The notes under the pieces: model-generated
Databases searched by the model: none
What the model saw: only the letters and a program-made list of their open reading frames with translations
What the model was told of the DNA's origin: nothing
Part shown: piece after piece, positions 6,828-13,420 of the stretch
How positions within the stretch are numbered: position 1 is the stretch's first letter
Layout: each line of letters begins with the position of its first letter
NCBI GenBank assembly: GCA_900539155.1
Contig: UQBE01000049.1
Coordinates: 1 to 13,566 of the forward strand
Source of the DNA: an uncultured Porphyromonas sp.
GTDB taxonomy: Bacteria > Bacteroidota > Bacteroidia > Bacteroidales > Porphyromonadaceae
Length of the DNA: 13,566 nucleotides
Reading direction: 5' to 3'
Position numbers and translations under genes: made by a program

Positions 6828-7877
6828 TCACTCTATATAGCGCACCTCAGGATGTAGTGAGATGCCAAACTTGCGGCTCACCTCTTGCTGCACATGCTCT
6901 GCCAGTGCGACTACCTCTTGACCAGTCGCTCCGCCGTAGTTGACGAGGACGAGCGGTTGCTTCTCGTAGACTCCCACGGCACCTGTGCGGTAACCCTTGA
7001 GCCCCGTCTGGTCTATGAGCCAGGCTGCTGAGAGCTTCACCTCTCCCTCGTTGTGAGTAGGGTAGTGCGGTACAGGCGTGTCGTATCGCTTCGCCAGCTC
7101 CTCGTACTGCGCTAGCGGTACGATTGGATTCATGAAGAAGCTCCCGCCATTCGGTATCTCCTCTGGGTCGGGTAGCTTAGCACGTCGGATGCTGATCACC
7201 TCTTGGCGAATCTCCTCTGGGGTAGGTAACGTGTCGCGACCCTCAAAAGCCTTTGCCAAGGAGGCGTAGCTCAGATTGCAGGTTGGCTCGGTGCTTAGTA
7301 TGAAGTGTACGTGTGTGACGATGTAGGAGTGGTACTGCGGATCTTTGAAGATGCTGTACCTATATTTATAGTCACACAGAGCGCTCGGTATGCGGAGCTT
7401 CATCCCTGTCGCTAGGTCGACCACATCGACCGCCACGATGTACTGAGAGACCTCGCTCCCGTAGGCACCTATATTCTGTATGGCAGCAGCGCCCACGGTG
7501 CCAGGTATGAGCGATAGGTTTTCTATACCATAGAGCCCCCGGCTGAGCATCAGCTCCACAAAGTGATCCCAGACGATGCCACTACCCGCCCGCACATGCT
7601 GCTGCCCTGGGTGGGTCAGCGCACTCTCGGTCTCATCGTAGTAGTGGAGGTCGTCAATCTGCGAGTAGAGGATGACGCCACGATACTTATCGTGCGTAAA
7701 GAGCAGGTTGCTCCCAGCACCTATTGGTAGATAAGGCTGCGAGACAAAGTACTCATCACGTGCCAGCGTCTGAAGATCCTCAGCACAGCTGTAGTTGATC
7801 CACCAGTCGGCGGTAGTCTCAGTGGCAAAAGTATGGTACTCGCGAAGCGGTTGATGCTGGATGATCTCCATAGTCAT
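6828..7877 (-). CDS. murB: UDP-N-acetylenolpyruvoylglucosamine reductase (type I MurB)
   Basis: MurB is the cytosolic FAD enzyme that reduces UDP-GlcNAc-enolpyruvate to UDP-MurNAc with NADPH, the second committed step of peptidoglycan synthesis. The 349-residue length matches the E. coli type I form (342). Seen in order are LPIGAGSNLLF (50-60, FAD binding), GIENLSLIPGTVGAAAIQN (117-135), the type I tyrosine-rich YKYRYSIFK (170-178), NGGSFFMNPIV (243-253, with S246 as the expected proton-donor serine) and HPEVRYIE (342-349, with E344 as the expected catalytic glutamate). A second in-frame ATG lies two codons downstream. It is the first gene of the tight leftward block. A hairpin, but no clear TAnnTTTG promoter, lies in its 94-bp upstream gap. 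Confidence 0.96.
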   Translation of the reverse strand: MTMEIIQHQPLREYHTFATETTADWWINYSCAEDLQTLARDEYFVSQPYLPIGAGSNLLFTHDKYRGVILYSQIDDLHYYDETESALTHPGQQHVRAGSGIVWDHFVELMLSRGLYGIENLSLIPGTVGAAAIQNIGAYGSEVSQYIVAVDVVDLATGMKLRIPSALCDYKYRYSIFKDPQYHSYIVTHVHFILSTEPTCNLSYASLAKAFEGRDTLPTPEEIRQEVISIRRAKLPDPEEIPNGGSFFMNPIVPLAQYEELAKRYDTPVPHYPTHNEGEVKLSAAWLIDQTGLKGYRTGAVGVYEKQPLVLVNYGGATGQEVVALAEHVQQEVSRKFGISLHPEVRYIE

Positions 7878-7889
7878 AGGGTCTGAAGA

Positions 7890-7926
7890 GGAGCCTTAGA
7901 GTCTATCTAAGAAACTCTAAGACTCC
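7890..7926. terminator. Hairpin between the SPOR lipoprotein gene and murB
   Basis: The arms GGAG.CTTAGAGT (7890-7902) and ACTCTAAG.CTCC (7914-7926) form 12 pairs with one C-A mismatch and an 11-nt loop. The flanking T-rich run (TATTTCTTA) is on the plus-strand side; the leftward side continues as TCTTCAGACC, which is poor for termination. Since the genes here run leftward, the hairpin may be a weak terminator of the lipoprotein gene or a leader structure of murB. Confidence 0.45.
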
Positions 7927-7971
7927 TATTTCTTACTGTGTGTAGGGGGCGATGTCGAGAGGGGCGGGCGC

Positions 7972-8451
7972 CTAGCGAATCTTCTCTAGAATCCAAGCGT
8001 CCTGAAAGTCAGGAGCGAAGCGTCCCTTGACCTGCTCTCTCGAAGCCTCAGCCTCACGGCGGTTGTCAAAGCTGGTGATGATGACACGGAGCATACCAGC
8101 CTCGTTCTGACCGAGTACGGGATTATAGCCCTGAGCCTGTAGACGCTCCTTGAGTGAGTAAGCGTTGGTGTGGTTTTGGAAAGAGCCGACGACCACATTG
8201 TAGGTCTTGAGCATGTTTGCGTCCTCACCCTGGACAGCCTCTAGACGCTCACGACGTAGCTGGATATCAGCGACTGGCTCACGAGCTACGACAACGCTAG
8301 CAGGAGTCGTTTGCTCTGGAGCTTGCTGTGTAGCTACCTCACGCTGCTTAGCCTTTTCGTACACTTGACGATAAGCACTTTGCTTGGGGGCACAAGCACC
8401 TACTGATAGGAGTAGTAGTGCGGAGGATAGGAGGATTAATGCCTTTTTCAT
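7972..8451 (-). CDS. SPOR-domain lipoprotein
   Basis: A 159-residue envelope lipoprotein. The signal peptide MKKALILLSSALLLLSVGAC ends in a lipobox (VGAC), with C20 as the lipidated residue. A low-complexity, Gln/Ala/Thr-rich linker spans about 22-75. The C-terminal segment, about 82-159 (from KTYNVVVGSFQNHTNA, with LRVIITSFDNRREAE), fits the SPOR fold that binds septal, denuded peptidoglycan. The start is set at the ATG whose product has a proper signal peptide; an upstream in-frame ATG at 8520 adds 23 non-signal-like residues and lies upstream of the presumed promoter box. No run of acidic residues follows C20, so a Bacteroidota surface-export signal is not evident. A role in cell division or wall remodelling is inferred from the domain only. 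Confidence 0.88.
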   Translation of the reverse strand: MKKALILLSSALLLLSVGACAPKQSAYRQVYEKAKQREVATQQAPEQTTPASVVVAREPVADIQLRRERLEAVQGEDANMLKTYNVVVGSFQNHTNAYSLKERLQAQGYNPVLGQNEAGMLRVIITSFDNRREAEASREQVKGRFAPDFQDAWILEKIR

Positions 8452-8497
8452 AATTGTATCTTGTTTTGAACTTGTTGATTCGTTGTATTCTATGGGA

Positions 8498-8505
8498 CAA
8501 AGGTA
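8498..8505 (-). promoter_or_regulatory. -7 promoter element of the SPOR lipoprotein gene
   Basis: Read leftward the site is TACCTTTG, a match to the Bacteroidota -7 consensus TAnnTTTG. It lies about 46 bp upstream of the preferred ATG. No convincing TTG at the -33 distance was found, so the call rests on one box and its position. Confidence 0.55.
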
Positions 8506-8704
8506 GTAGTTTTTGCGCAAATAATCACGCCCATGGCTATCTATCTGCTTGTAGCCTCGCTCAGTGAGCTCTGTAGAGCTTGACTATCAGGGCGGAGCGT
8601 ATTCCTAGAGGCGAGTCGCTTGGTGTGCAAAGTTGAGACGACCTCCTCCTTGCGATGACAACTGTCAGTCCTGCAGCAGAAAACGCTTACCAGATGACTA
8701 AATC

Positions 8705-8736
8705 TTGATAAGTGAGTGAAAAAAGGTGTAACTTTG
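8705..8736 (+). promoter_or_regulatory. nhaA promoter (TTG-N21-TAACTTTG)
   Basis: TTG at 8705-8707 is followed after 21 nt by TAACTTTG at 8729-8736, matching the Bacteroidota -33/-7 promoter pattern. The nhaA ATG is 29 bp past the -7 box, giving a short leader of roughly 20-25 nt. Confidence 0.7.
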
Positions 8737-8765
8737 ACCACGTAACAATATAAAAACGGTAGCTC

Positions 8766-10151
8766 ATGTCTCAAACAAGTGGCATACTTAAACCTATCCA
8801 GCGGTTTACAATTCGTAAGATAGACTCCTCAGTCGTTCTTTTTCTGGCGACCATCGTAGCTCTTATCGTCGCCAATAGTCCTCTGAGGGATCTGTATCAC
8901 ACATTACTCAAGACCCCGATCAACCTCAACATCCTTGGTCTAGATATATTCCATTATCATGGAGAGCCTATGAGCCTTTTGGTCTTTGCCAATGATGTCT
9001 TGATGGTTCTATTCTTCTTTGTCGTGGGACTGGACATCAAGCAGCAGTTGCTGGTCGGCGAGCTCTCTTCGGTCAAGAAGGCGATTATGCCCGTCGTCGG
9101 AGCTATCGGAGGCATGATAGTCCCGATACTTATCTTCACACTTATCACACCTTCTGGTGACGCCAGCCGCGGAGCTGCTATTCCGATGGCTACAGATATC
9201 GCCTTCGTCCTAGCGGTCTTAATGCTTCTCAAGGATCATGTGCCGGTGGCTCTGCGTGTCTTTATGACCACGCTAGCTGTGGCCGATGACATCGGAGGTA
9301 TCATCGTCATTGCAGTCTTCTACTCTTCGGGGATTAATCTTATGATGCTAAGTCTGGGACTACTCGTGGTTCTCTTGCTGGCTCTGATGGGACGCTGGGG
9401 AGTACGCCAGCTGGGTGTCTACATGGTCGGACTTTTTGTCGTATGGTTTTTCTTCCTCCAGAGTGGTATCCATACGACCATCGCGGGCGTCCTCGTAGCA
9501 CTCACTGTGCCGATGACTACCGCCGTCTCCCGACATCAGCTCGGCAATCTCGCAGGGGCTGTCTCCAAGATGCTCCCAAAGGTAGAGGATGCTCACCAAG
9601 GGAAGGTCACTCACCTCGATGGTGCTGATATAGCTGTCATCAATAGCTTGCGCCACGCTGCCTCGTCGGCTATCCCGCCTGTACAGCGTCTGGAGCATGC
9701 GCTCACAGGTTGGGTCAATTATCTCATCTTGCCAATCTTTGCCTTTGTCAATGCGGGTATCGACTTCTCCACCTTTACTCTAGGAGGTGTGACCCTTCTT
9801 CCCTTTGCCGTCTCGCTGGCACTCTTTATCGGTAAGCCTGTGGGTATCTTCCTCTTCACCTATGTCTATATACGCTTGACCAAGCATCAGTGGACAGAAG
9901 GTGTCTATCCCGCCATACTCTTTGCCGTAAGCATCCTCGGCGGTATAGGCTTTACGGTCTCTATGTTCATCGCTAGTCTCTCCTATGACGTACAGCTCCA
10001 TCTGGACTGGCTAAACGAGGCGAAGCTGGGCATACTCGCTGGTAGTCTCATCTCTGGAATCGTGGGGTACATTAGTGTACTCGCCGTGGGTCGACGACAC
10101 CAAAAGAAGCAGCTTAAGCTCGCCAAGAATAGTGAAGGCACTGCCGTATAG
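8766..10151 (+). CDS. nhaA: Na+/H+ antiporter NhaA
   Basis: NhaA exports Na+ in exchange for periplasmic protons at the inner membrane, for salt and alkaline pH tolerance. The 461-residue protein has about twelve hydrophobic segments. Family motifs are VGLDIKQQLLVGEL (87-100), MATDIAFVLAVL (141-152, D144 matching E. coli D133), the ion-binding aspartate pair D174-D175 in AVADDIGGIIVIAVFY, K357 in FIGKPVGIF (candidate for E. coli K300), and GGIGFTVSMFIASL (392-405). It is about 70 residues longer than E. coli NhaA (388). The extra length lies mainly in a hydrophilic loop near 255-305 and a basic tail after 442; I believe longer forms are common in Bacteroidota. It stands alone behind its own promoter, divergent from the lipoprotein gene. 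Confidence 0.97.
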   Translation: MSQTSGILKPIQRFTIRKIDSSVVLFLATIVALIVANSPLRDLYHTLLKTPINLNILGLDIFHYHGEPMSLLVFANDVLMVLFFFVVGLDIKQQLLVGELSSVKKAIMPVVGAIGGMIVPILIFTLITPSGDASRGAAIPMATDIAFVLAVLMLLKDHVPVALRVFMTTLAVADDIGGIIVIAVFYSSGINLMMLSLGLLVVLLLALMGRWGVRQLGVYMVGLFVVWFFFLQSGIHTTIAGVLVALTVPMTTAVSRHQLGNLAGAVSKMLPKVEDAHQGKVTHLDGADIAVINSLRHAASSAIPPVQRLEHALTGWVNYLILPIFAFVNAGIDFSTFTLGGVTLLPFAVSLALFIGKPVGIFLFTYVYIRLTKHQWTEGVYPAILFAVSILGGIGFTVSMFIASLSYDVQLHLDWLNEAKLGILAGSLISGIVGYISVLAVGRRHQKKQLKLAKNSEGTAV

Positions 10152-10253
10152 AGTCTCTTCGTCTCTCTTCACACGCTGACATCGTGGGGTGACGTCGTGA
10201 CGAGCCTTCAGGAGCTGAGGCGTATTCCTCGGTCACGTTAGGGGGCTATTTTG

Positions 10254-10261
10254 TACCTTTG
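10254..10261 (+). promoter_or_regulatory. -7 promoter element of the acyl-CoA synthetase / DUF2284 pair
   Basis: TACCTTTG matches TAnnTTTG and lies 33 bp before the ATG at 10295. The -33 region lacks a clear TTG, so this is a single-box call in a 143-bp intergenic gap after nhaA. Confidence 0.55.
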
Positions 10262-10294
10262 CGCCACACGCTTACACTATAGGAACGAGTACCT

Positions 10295-11998
10295 ATGTAC
10301 CCAGACAATCTCATCAAAGCCTACGAGGCAAGCTTTAGAGAGCACTTCCGACAGCCTGCACTCTCAGACTACTCTACTGGCTACACCATATCTTATCGCG
10401 ACCTAGCGCTACAGATCGCGCACTTACACTATATATACAAGGAGACCGGCATCAAGAGAGGCGACCGCATCGCCTTGATGGGTGCCGACTCTGTCCATTG
10501 GTGCGTTATCTTTATGGCGACAATCACTTACGGAGCGGTCATCGTCCCGATATTACAAGACTTCAATGTCGAGGACGCTAAGACAATCATCAATCATAGC
10601 GAGGCGAAGTTCCTCTTTATAGATGACCTCATCTTGGCTCAGCTCAACCCAGACGAAGACCTTCCGATGGTGCAAACCATCTTCGATATCAAGAAGATTA
10701 CGTGGCGGTATGCTCGCTCGGGGATGCCATACGACTACAAGCGGCTCCTACCCTTTGCGCCCTTTGTGGCACGCTTCTACCCAAAGGGCTTCCGGCGCAC
10801 CGATATCGTCTACCCAGAGGTGGGCAATGATGAACTGGTTGTTATCAACTACACCTCAGGGACGACCGGATTTAGCAAAGGAGTATTAATCACTGCTGGA
10901 AACTTAGCAGGCAATGCTCTCTACGCAAAGCAGCTAAATCTCATGTTTAGTGGTGAGCAAATCATCTGCTTCCTCCCACTAGCGCACACGTACAGCTGTG
11001 CCTTCAATATGCTTGCTACCTTATATATAGGTGTCCACACGCACATCTTAGGCAAGGTCCCCTCACCGAAGATATTGATGAAAGCCTTTGCCGAGATAAG
11101 GCCTGTGCTGATTATCTCCGTGCCTCTCATACTGGAGAAGATTTACAAGCAGTCCATTGTTCCCGTCATTGAGCGACCCACGGTCAAGGCACTCCTACGT
11201 ATTCCGCTCCTACGCAAGTTGGTCTACCGAGTGATCCGCAAGAAGCTCACTGAAGGGCTGGGGGGCAACTTCCGCGAGGTTATCGTCGGAGGAGCACCGC
11301 TATCCACAGAGGTGGCTGCTTTCCTGCATCGTATCGGCTTCCCACTGACCGTCGGATATGGTATGACTGAGTGTGCTCCGCTCATTTCTTACAGTAATCA
11401 TCGTCGCTGGGTGCCACTCTCAGCAGGACGAGCCTTGCCCCATATGGCGATACGTGTCGAGGTCCCAGAGGACTTTGACCAGCCACTTGCTCCAGGTGTC
11501 GGAGAGATTCAGGTGCGTGGAGACAATGTCTGTCGTGGTTACTACAAGCTTCCAGAGATTAATCAGCTCCTCTTCACCTCGGATGGCTGGATGCGTACCG
11601 GCGATTTGGGAAGAATAGACAAGCGGGGCAACCTCTTCATCCTCGGTCGCTCCAAGGCTATGATACTAGGTCCTAATGGTCAAAACATTTACCCCGAGGA
11701 GATAGAGGCGAAGCTCAACAACCTGCCCCTCGTCGGTGAGAGCTTAGTCTACCAAAAGAATGGACGCCTCGAGGCACTTGTCTACCCCGATGAGGTGGCG
11801 ATTAAGCAAGCAGGACTGACAGCTGAGGAGGCGTGGACGCAGATAGTCGCTTCACGCAAACGTCTCAACGCCAAGGTCGGATCCTACGAGATGGTGACCA
11901 AGTTCGTCCGTCAGGATAAGCCTTTTATCAAGTCCCCCAAGCGGAGCATCAAGAGGCACCTCTACAAAGATGGCGTCGAGGTAACGCCGAGCAAGTAG
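10295..11998 (+). CDS. AMP-binding long-chain fatty acyl-CoA synthetase family protein
   Basis: A member of the ANL superfamily, predicted to adenylate a fatty acid with ATP and transfer it to CoA at the cytosolic membrane face. The 567-residue protein has the phosphate loop YTSGTTGFSKG (186-196), GYGMTECAP (354-362), WMRTGDLG (432-439), the hinge FILGRSKAMI (448-457) and NGQNIYPEEIEAKL (461-474). Length and motif order fit long-chain acyl-CoA ligases. In the C-terminal lysine motif the sequence reads SPKRSIKR (547-554). Aligned by eye to the usual TPTGKIKR pattern, the catalytic lysine position is S551, with K549 and K553 beside it. This may be a subfamily shift rather than inactivation. The start is an ATG 33 bp after a TACCTTTG box. 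The DUF2284 gene begins 2 bp after its stop. Substrate chain length is not deducible. Confidence 0.9.
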   Translation: MYPDNLIKAYEASFREHFRQPALSDYSTGYTISYRDLALQIAHLHYIYKETGIKRGDRIALMGADSVHWCVIFMATITYGAVIVPILQDFNVEDAKTIINHSEAKFLFIDDLILAQLNPDEDLPMVQTIFDIKKITWRYARSGMPYDYKRLLPFAPFVARFYPKGFRRTDIVYPEVGNDELVVINYTSGTTGFSKGVLITAGNLAGNALYAKQLNLMFSGEQIICFLPLAHTYSCAFNMLATLYIGVHTHILGKVPSPKILMKAFAEIRPVLIISVPLILEKIYKQSIVPVIERPTVKALLRIPLLRKLVYRVIRKKLTEGLGGNFREVIVGGAPLSTEVAAFLHRIGFPLTVGYGMTECAPLISYSNHRRWVPLSAGRALPHMAIRVEVPEDFDQPLAPGVGEIQVRGDNVCRGYYKLPEINQLLFTSDGWMRTGDLGRIDKRGNLFILGRSKAMILGPNGQNIYPEEIEAKLNNLPLVGESLVYQKNGRLEALVYPDEVAIKQAGLTAEEAWTQIVASRKRLNAKVGSYEMVTKFVRQDKPFIKSPKRSIKRHLYKDGVEVTPSK

Positions 11999-12000
11999 CT

Positions 12001-12618
12001 ATGACCGACATCTCATACCGTGCCGAGGGAACGCTCTGTCAGCTCCCTCTAGAGGAGTATATGTCGGGGTACTTCGACCCAGAGCGCTTCTTCGCTCTGT
12101 GCGAGCATTGCCCTACTTACTTGACTAATTGGTCATGCCCTCCCTTTACCTACGACGTGAGAGATGCGCTGCTGCGCTACCGCTACGCTAATATTCTCGT
12201 GCATCGGGTCACACCTGACGAAAGGTCGTGGACGGCATGCCAACCAGCCAATGTGACGGACTACTGCTTTCGCTTGATTAGTGCTGTGCGAGACCAAATC
12301 GACCCGCTCCTCTATGATTTAGAGCAAGAGTATGCGGGGAGTCGTCTCTTTACAGCTGGTCGCTGTCGGCTCTGCTTGCCACGCTCCTGCACACGCAGCG
12401 CTGGCGACCCTTGTCGACAGCCTGACCGGATGCGCTCGTCACTGGAGTCGTGGGGCTTCGACCTAAGTGGCACCACAGAGCGACTAGCGGGCATCCCGAT
12501 GGTGTGGGGCAAGGAGGGGCATCCGCCTCGCTACCTCACGATGGTCTCGGCACTCCTCTCACCAGAGCCGGTCGCTGCGAGCGCATTCACCCGCATACTG
12601 CACTGCAAGGAACTCTAA
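12001..12618 (+). CDS. DUF2284 predicted metal-binding (iron-sulfur-like) protein
   Basis: The 205-residue protein fits DUF2284, a family of unknown function found mostly in anaerobes and suspected to bind metal or an iron-sulfur cluster. Two cysteine groups are seen: C34, C37 and C46 in CEHCPTYLTNWSCPPF (34-49), and C122, C125, C130 and C138 in GRCRLCLPRSCTRSAGDPCR (120-139). The second is followed by the typical RMRSSLESWGFDL (143-155). There is no signal peptide or membrane segment, so it is presumably cytosolic. Its ATG comes 2 bp after the acyl-CoA synthetase stop codon, implying co-transcription and probably coupled translation. A functional link to fatty acid activation is inferred only from that context. 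Confidence 0.85.
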   Translation: MTDISYRAEGTLCQLPLEEYMSGYFDPERFFALCEHCPTYLTNWSCPPFTYDVRDALLRYRYANILVHRVTPDERSWTACQPANVTDYCFRLISAVRDQIDPLLYDLEQEYAGSRLFTAGRCRLCLPRSCTRSAGDPCRQPDRMRSSLESWGFDLSGTTERLAGIPMVWGKEGHPPRYLTMVSALLSPEPVAASAFTRILHCKEL

Positions 12619-12690
12619 CTCTCTGACTGCTCTATGGAGACTGTGGCAAAAGTCATCTGTCTCCTATAGTCTCAAGACACACATCAGACA

Positions 12691-12746
12691 ATATAAAACG
12701 AGAGAGACCTATCTGCTCCTATGAGGGATGCTAGATAGGTCTCTCT
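12691..12746 (-). terminator. Intrinsic terminator of tRNA-Leu
   Basis: Perfect 14-bp arms AGAGAGACCTATCT (12701-12714) and AGATAGGTCTCTCT (12733-12746) enclose an 18-nt loop. Read leftward the stem is followed by CGTTTTATAT (12691-12700). It begins 8 bp after the tRNA 3' end. On the plus strand no T-tract follows, so it is not an obvious terminator for the converging DUF2284 gene. Confidence 0.85.
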
Positions 12747-12753
12747 ATCGTAG

Positions 12754-12835
12754 TACGGTCGGTGGGACTCGAACCCACACACCTTGCGGCATTAGATCCT
12801 AAGTCTAACGCGTCTACCAATTCCGCCACGACCGC
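12754..12835 (-). tRNA. tRNA-Leu (anticodon UAG)
   Basis: An 82-nt cloverleaf reads leftward. The acceptor stem is GCGGTCG with CGACCGT (pair 1-72 is a G-U wobble) and the discriminator base is A. The anticodon arm is TTAGA-CTTAGGA-TCTAA with anticodon TAG, reading CUA leucine codons. A long variable arm (TGCCGCAAGGTG), typical of leucine tRNAs, is followed by the T arm GTGGG-TTCGAGT-CCCAC. The 3' CCA is not encoded (CTA follows the discriminator), so it must be added enzymatically. It has its own promoter and terminator. Confidence 0.97.
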
Positions 12836-12852
12836 AGCGAGGTTTGCGACTG

Positions 12853-12882
12853 CAAAGGTAAGAATAATCTTTGAATTGACAA
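12853..12882 (-). promoter_or_regulatory. tRNA-Leu promoter (TTG-N19-TACCTTTG)
   Basis: Read leftward, TTG (12880-12882) is followed after 19 nt by TACCTTTG (12853-12860), a full Bacteroidota -33/-7 match. The -7 box lies 17 bp before the mature tRNA 5' end, so the precursor leader is only about 10 nt. Confidence 0.8.
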
Positions 12883-12984
12883 GCGACAAAACAAAATTTG
12901 TCTAAATCCAAGTGTGAAAGTTCAGGCTACCCCGTAGATCTACGATGGAGAAAAAGGAGCTTCCTCGGGAGGGATGTTTCGGTC

Positions 12985-13072
12985 TTTGCGGAAATGTGAT
13001 TGGGCTTTTGCGAAAAAGCCATTTGACATTTGCGGAGCAGTTGTTTGACATTTGCGCAGGGAGGGATAAGCA
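12985..13072. repeat. Degenerate 22-bp tandem repeat with TTTGCG motif
   Basis: TTTGCG starts at 12985, 13007, 13029 and 13051, exactly 22 bp apart. The middle units also share TTTGACA just before the next TTTGCG (TTTGACATTTGCG at 13022-13034 and 13044-13056). The rest of each unit has diverged. The second unit contains a small hairpin, GGCTTTT-GCGA-AAAAGCC (13003-13020). The period equals that of the palindrome arrays, but the motif is different. Confidence 0.75.
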
Positions 13073-13169
13073 ACTTGACGAGGGACGATAATGTAGGGAC
13101 GCACGGGAATGTCTACACATCAGGGTTACAGCGTTTTATGAGTGAAATTTTCGTGCTGACGTAGCTTGT

Positions 13170-13249
13170 GTAGGGGCGGACCTACGTGTCCGCCCGCAGA
13201 ATAGACTGCGCTCAGGTGAGAATGGGCGGACACACAGGTCCGCCCCTAC
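13170..13249. repeat. BIME-like pair of inverted REP-type hairpins
   Basis: The 26-bp arms at 13170-13195 and 13224-13249 are inverted repeats with 24 of 26 positions matching and a 28-nt spacer. Each arm is also a hairpin of its own: GGGCGGAC-CTACGT-GTCCGCCC (13174-13195) and GGGCGGAC-ACACAG-GTCCGCCC (13224-13245). This is the layout of a bacterial interspersed mosaic element. No REP-associated transposase is in the window. Confidence 0.8.
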
Positions 13250-13358
13250 GGTGGGAGCATCCACCACGCCGAGCGGTTCACCCGAAGAGAAGTCGACCGA
13301 GCTTGCGAAACGAGAAAAACTTCGCATTTTACTTGCATATAAACTTAGGAATCAGCGT

Positions 13359-13386
13359 GTTACACGTCAATTCGGGTTACACGTCA
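13359..13386. repeat. 11-bp direct repeat GTTACACGTCA
   Basis: GTTACACGTCA occurs at 13359-13369 and 13376-13386, 17 bp apart. The first copy overlaps the dyad CGTGT-T-ACACG (13356-13366). It sits just inside the right terminal module and may be a binding site or a remnant of a short duplication. Confidence 0.5.
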
Positions 13387-13420
13387 CGTTTTAGCGGGGA
13401 CGGATGCCCTCCGAGTTGAC

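Larger units (their letters stand above)
8452..8765. other. Divergent intergenic region between the SPOR lipoprotein gene and nhaA
   Basis: These 314 bp separate divergent genes and hold one promoter for each side (8498-8505 leftward, 8705-8736 rightward). A small dyad, AGCTCT-GT-AGAGCT, lies at 8567-8580. A leftward frame of 77 codons at 8541-8774 overlaps the nhaA start, has no recognisable features and is not called. Nothing else was recognised. Confidence 0.6.

Noticed and set aside
8541..8774. Leftward 77-codon frame upstream of the SPOR lipoprotein gene
   Set aside because: It overlaps the nhaA promoter and start codon and has no signal, domain or conserved motif that I recognise.
8597..10229. 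Shared 10-mer GCGTATTCCT at 8597-8606 and 10220-10229 as a possible operator
   Set aside because: Only 10 bp match, flanks differ, and a chance match of this length in 13.5 kb is plausible.
12636..12664. GGAGAC...GTCTCC stem after the DUF2284 gene as a terminator
   Set aside because: The stem is six pairs plus a bulge, with no T-tract following on the plus strand.
13136..13419. Short reading frames on both strands in the right flank
   Set aside because: They run through the BIME-like hairpins, have repetitive composition and show no recognisable domain or start context.
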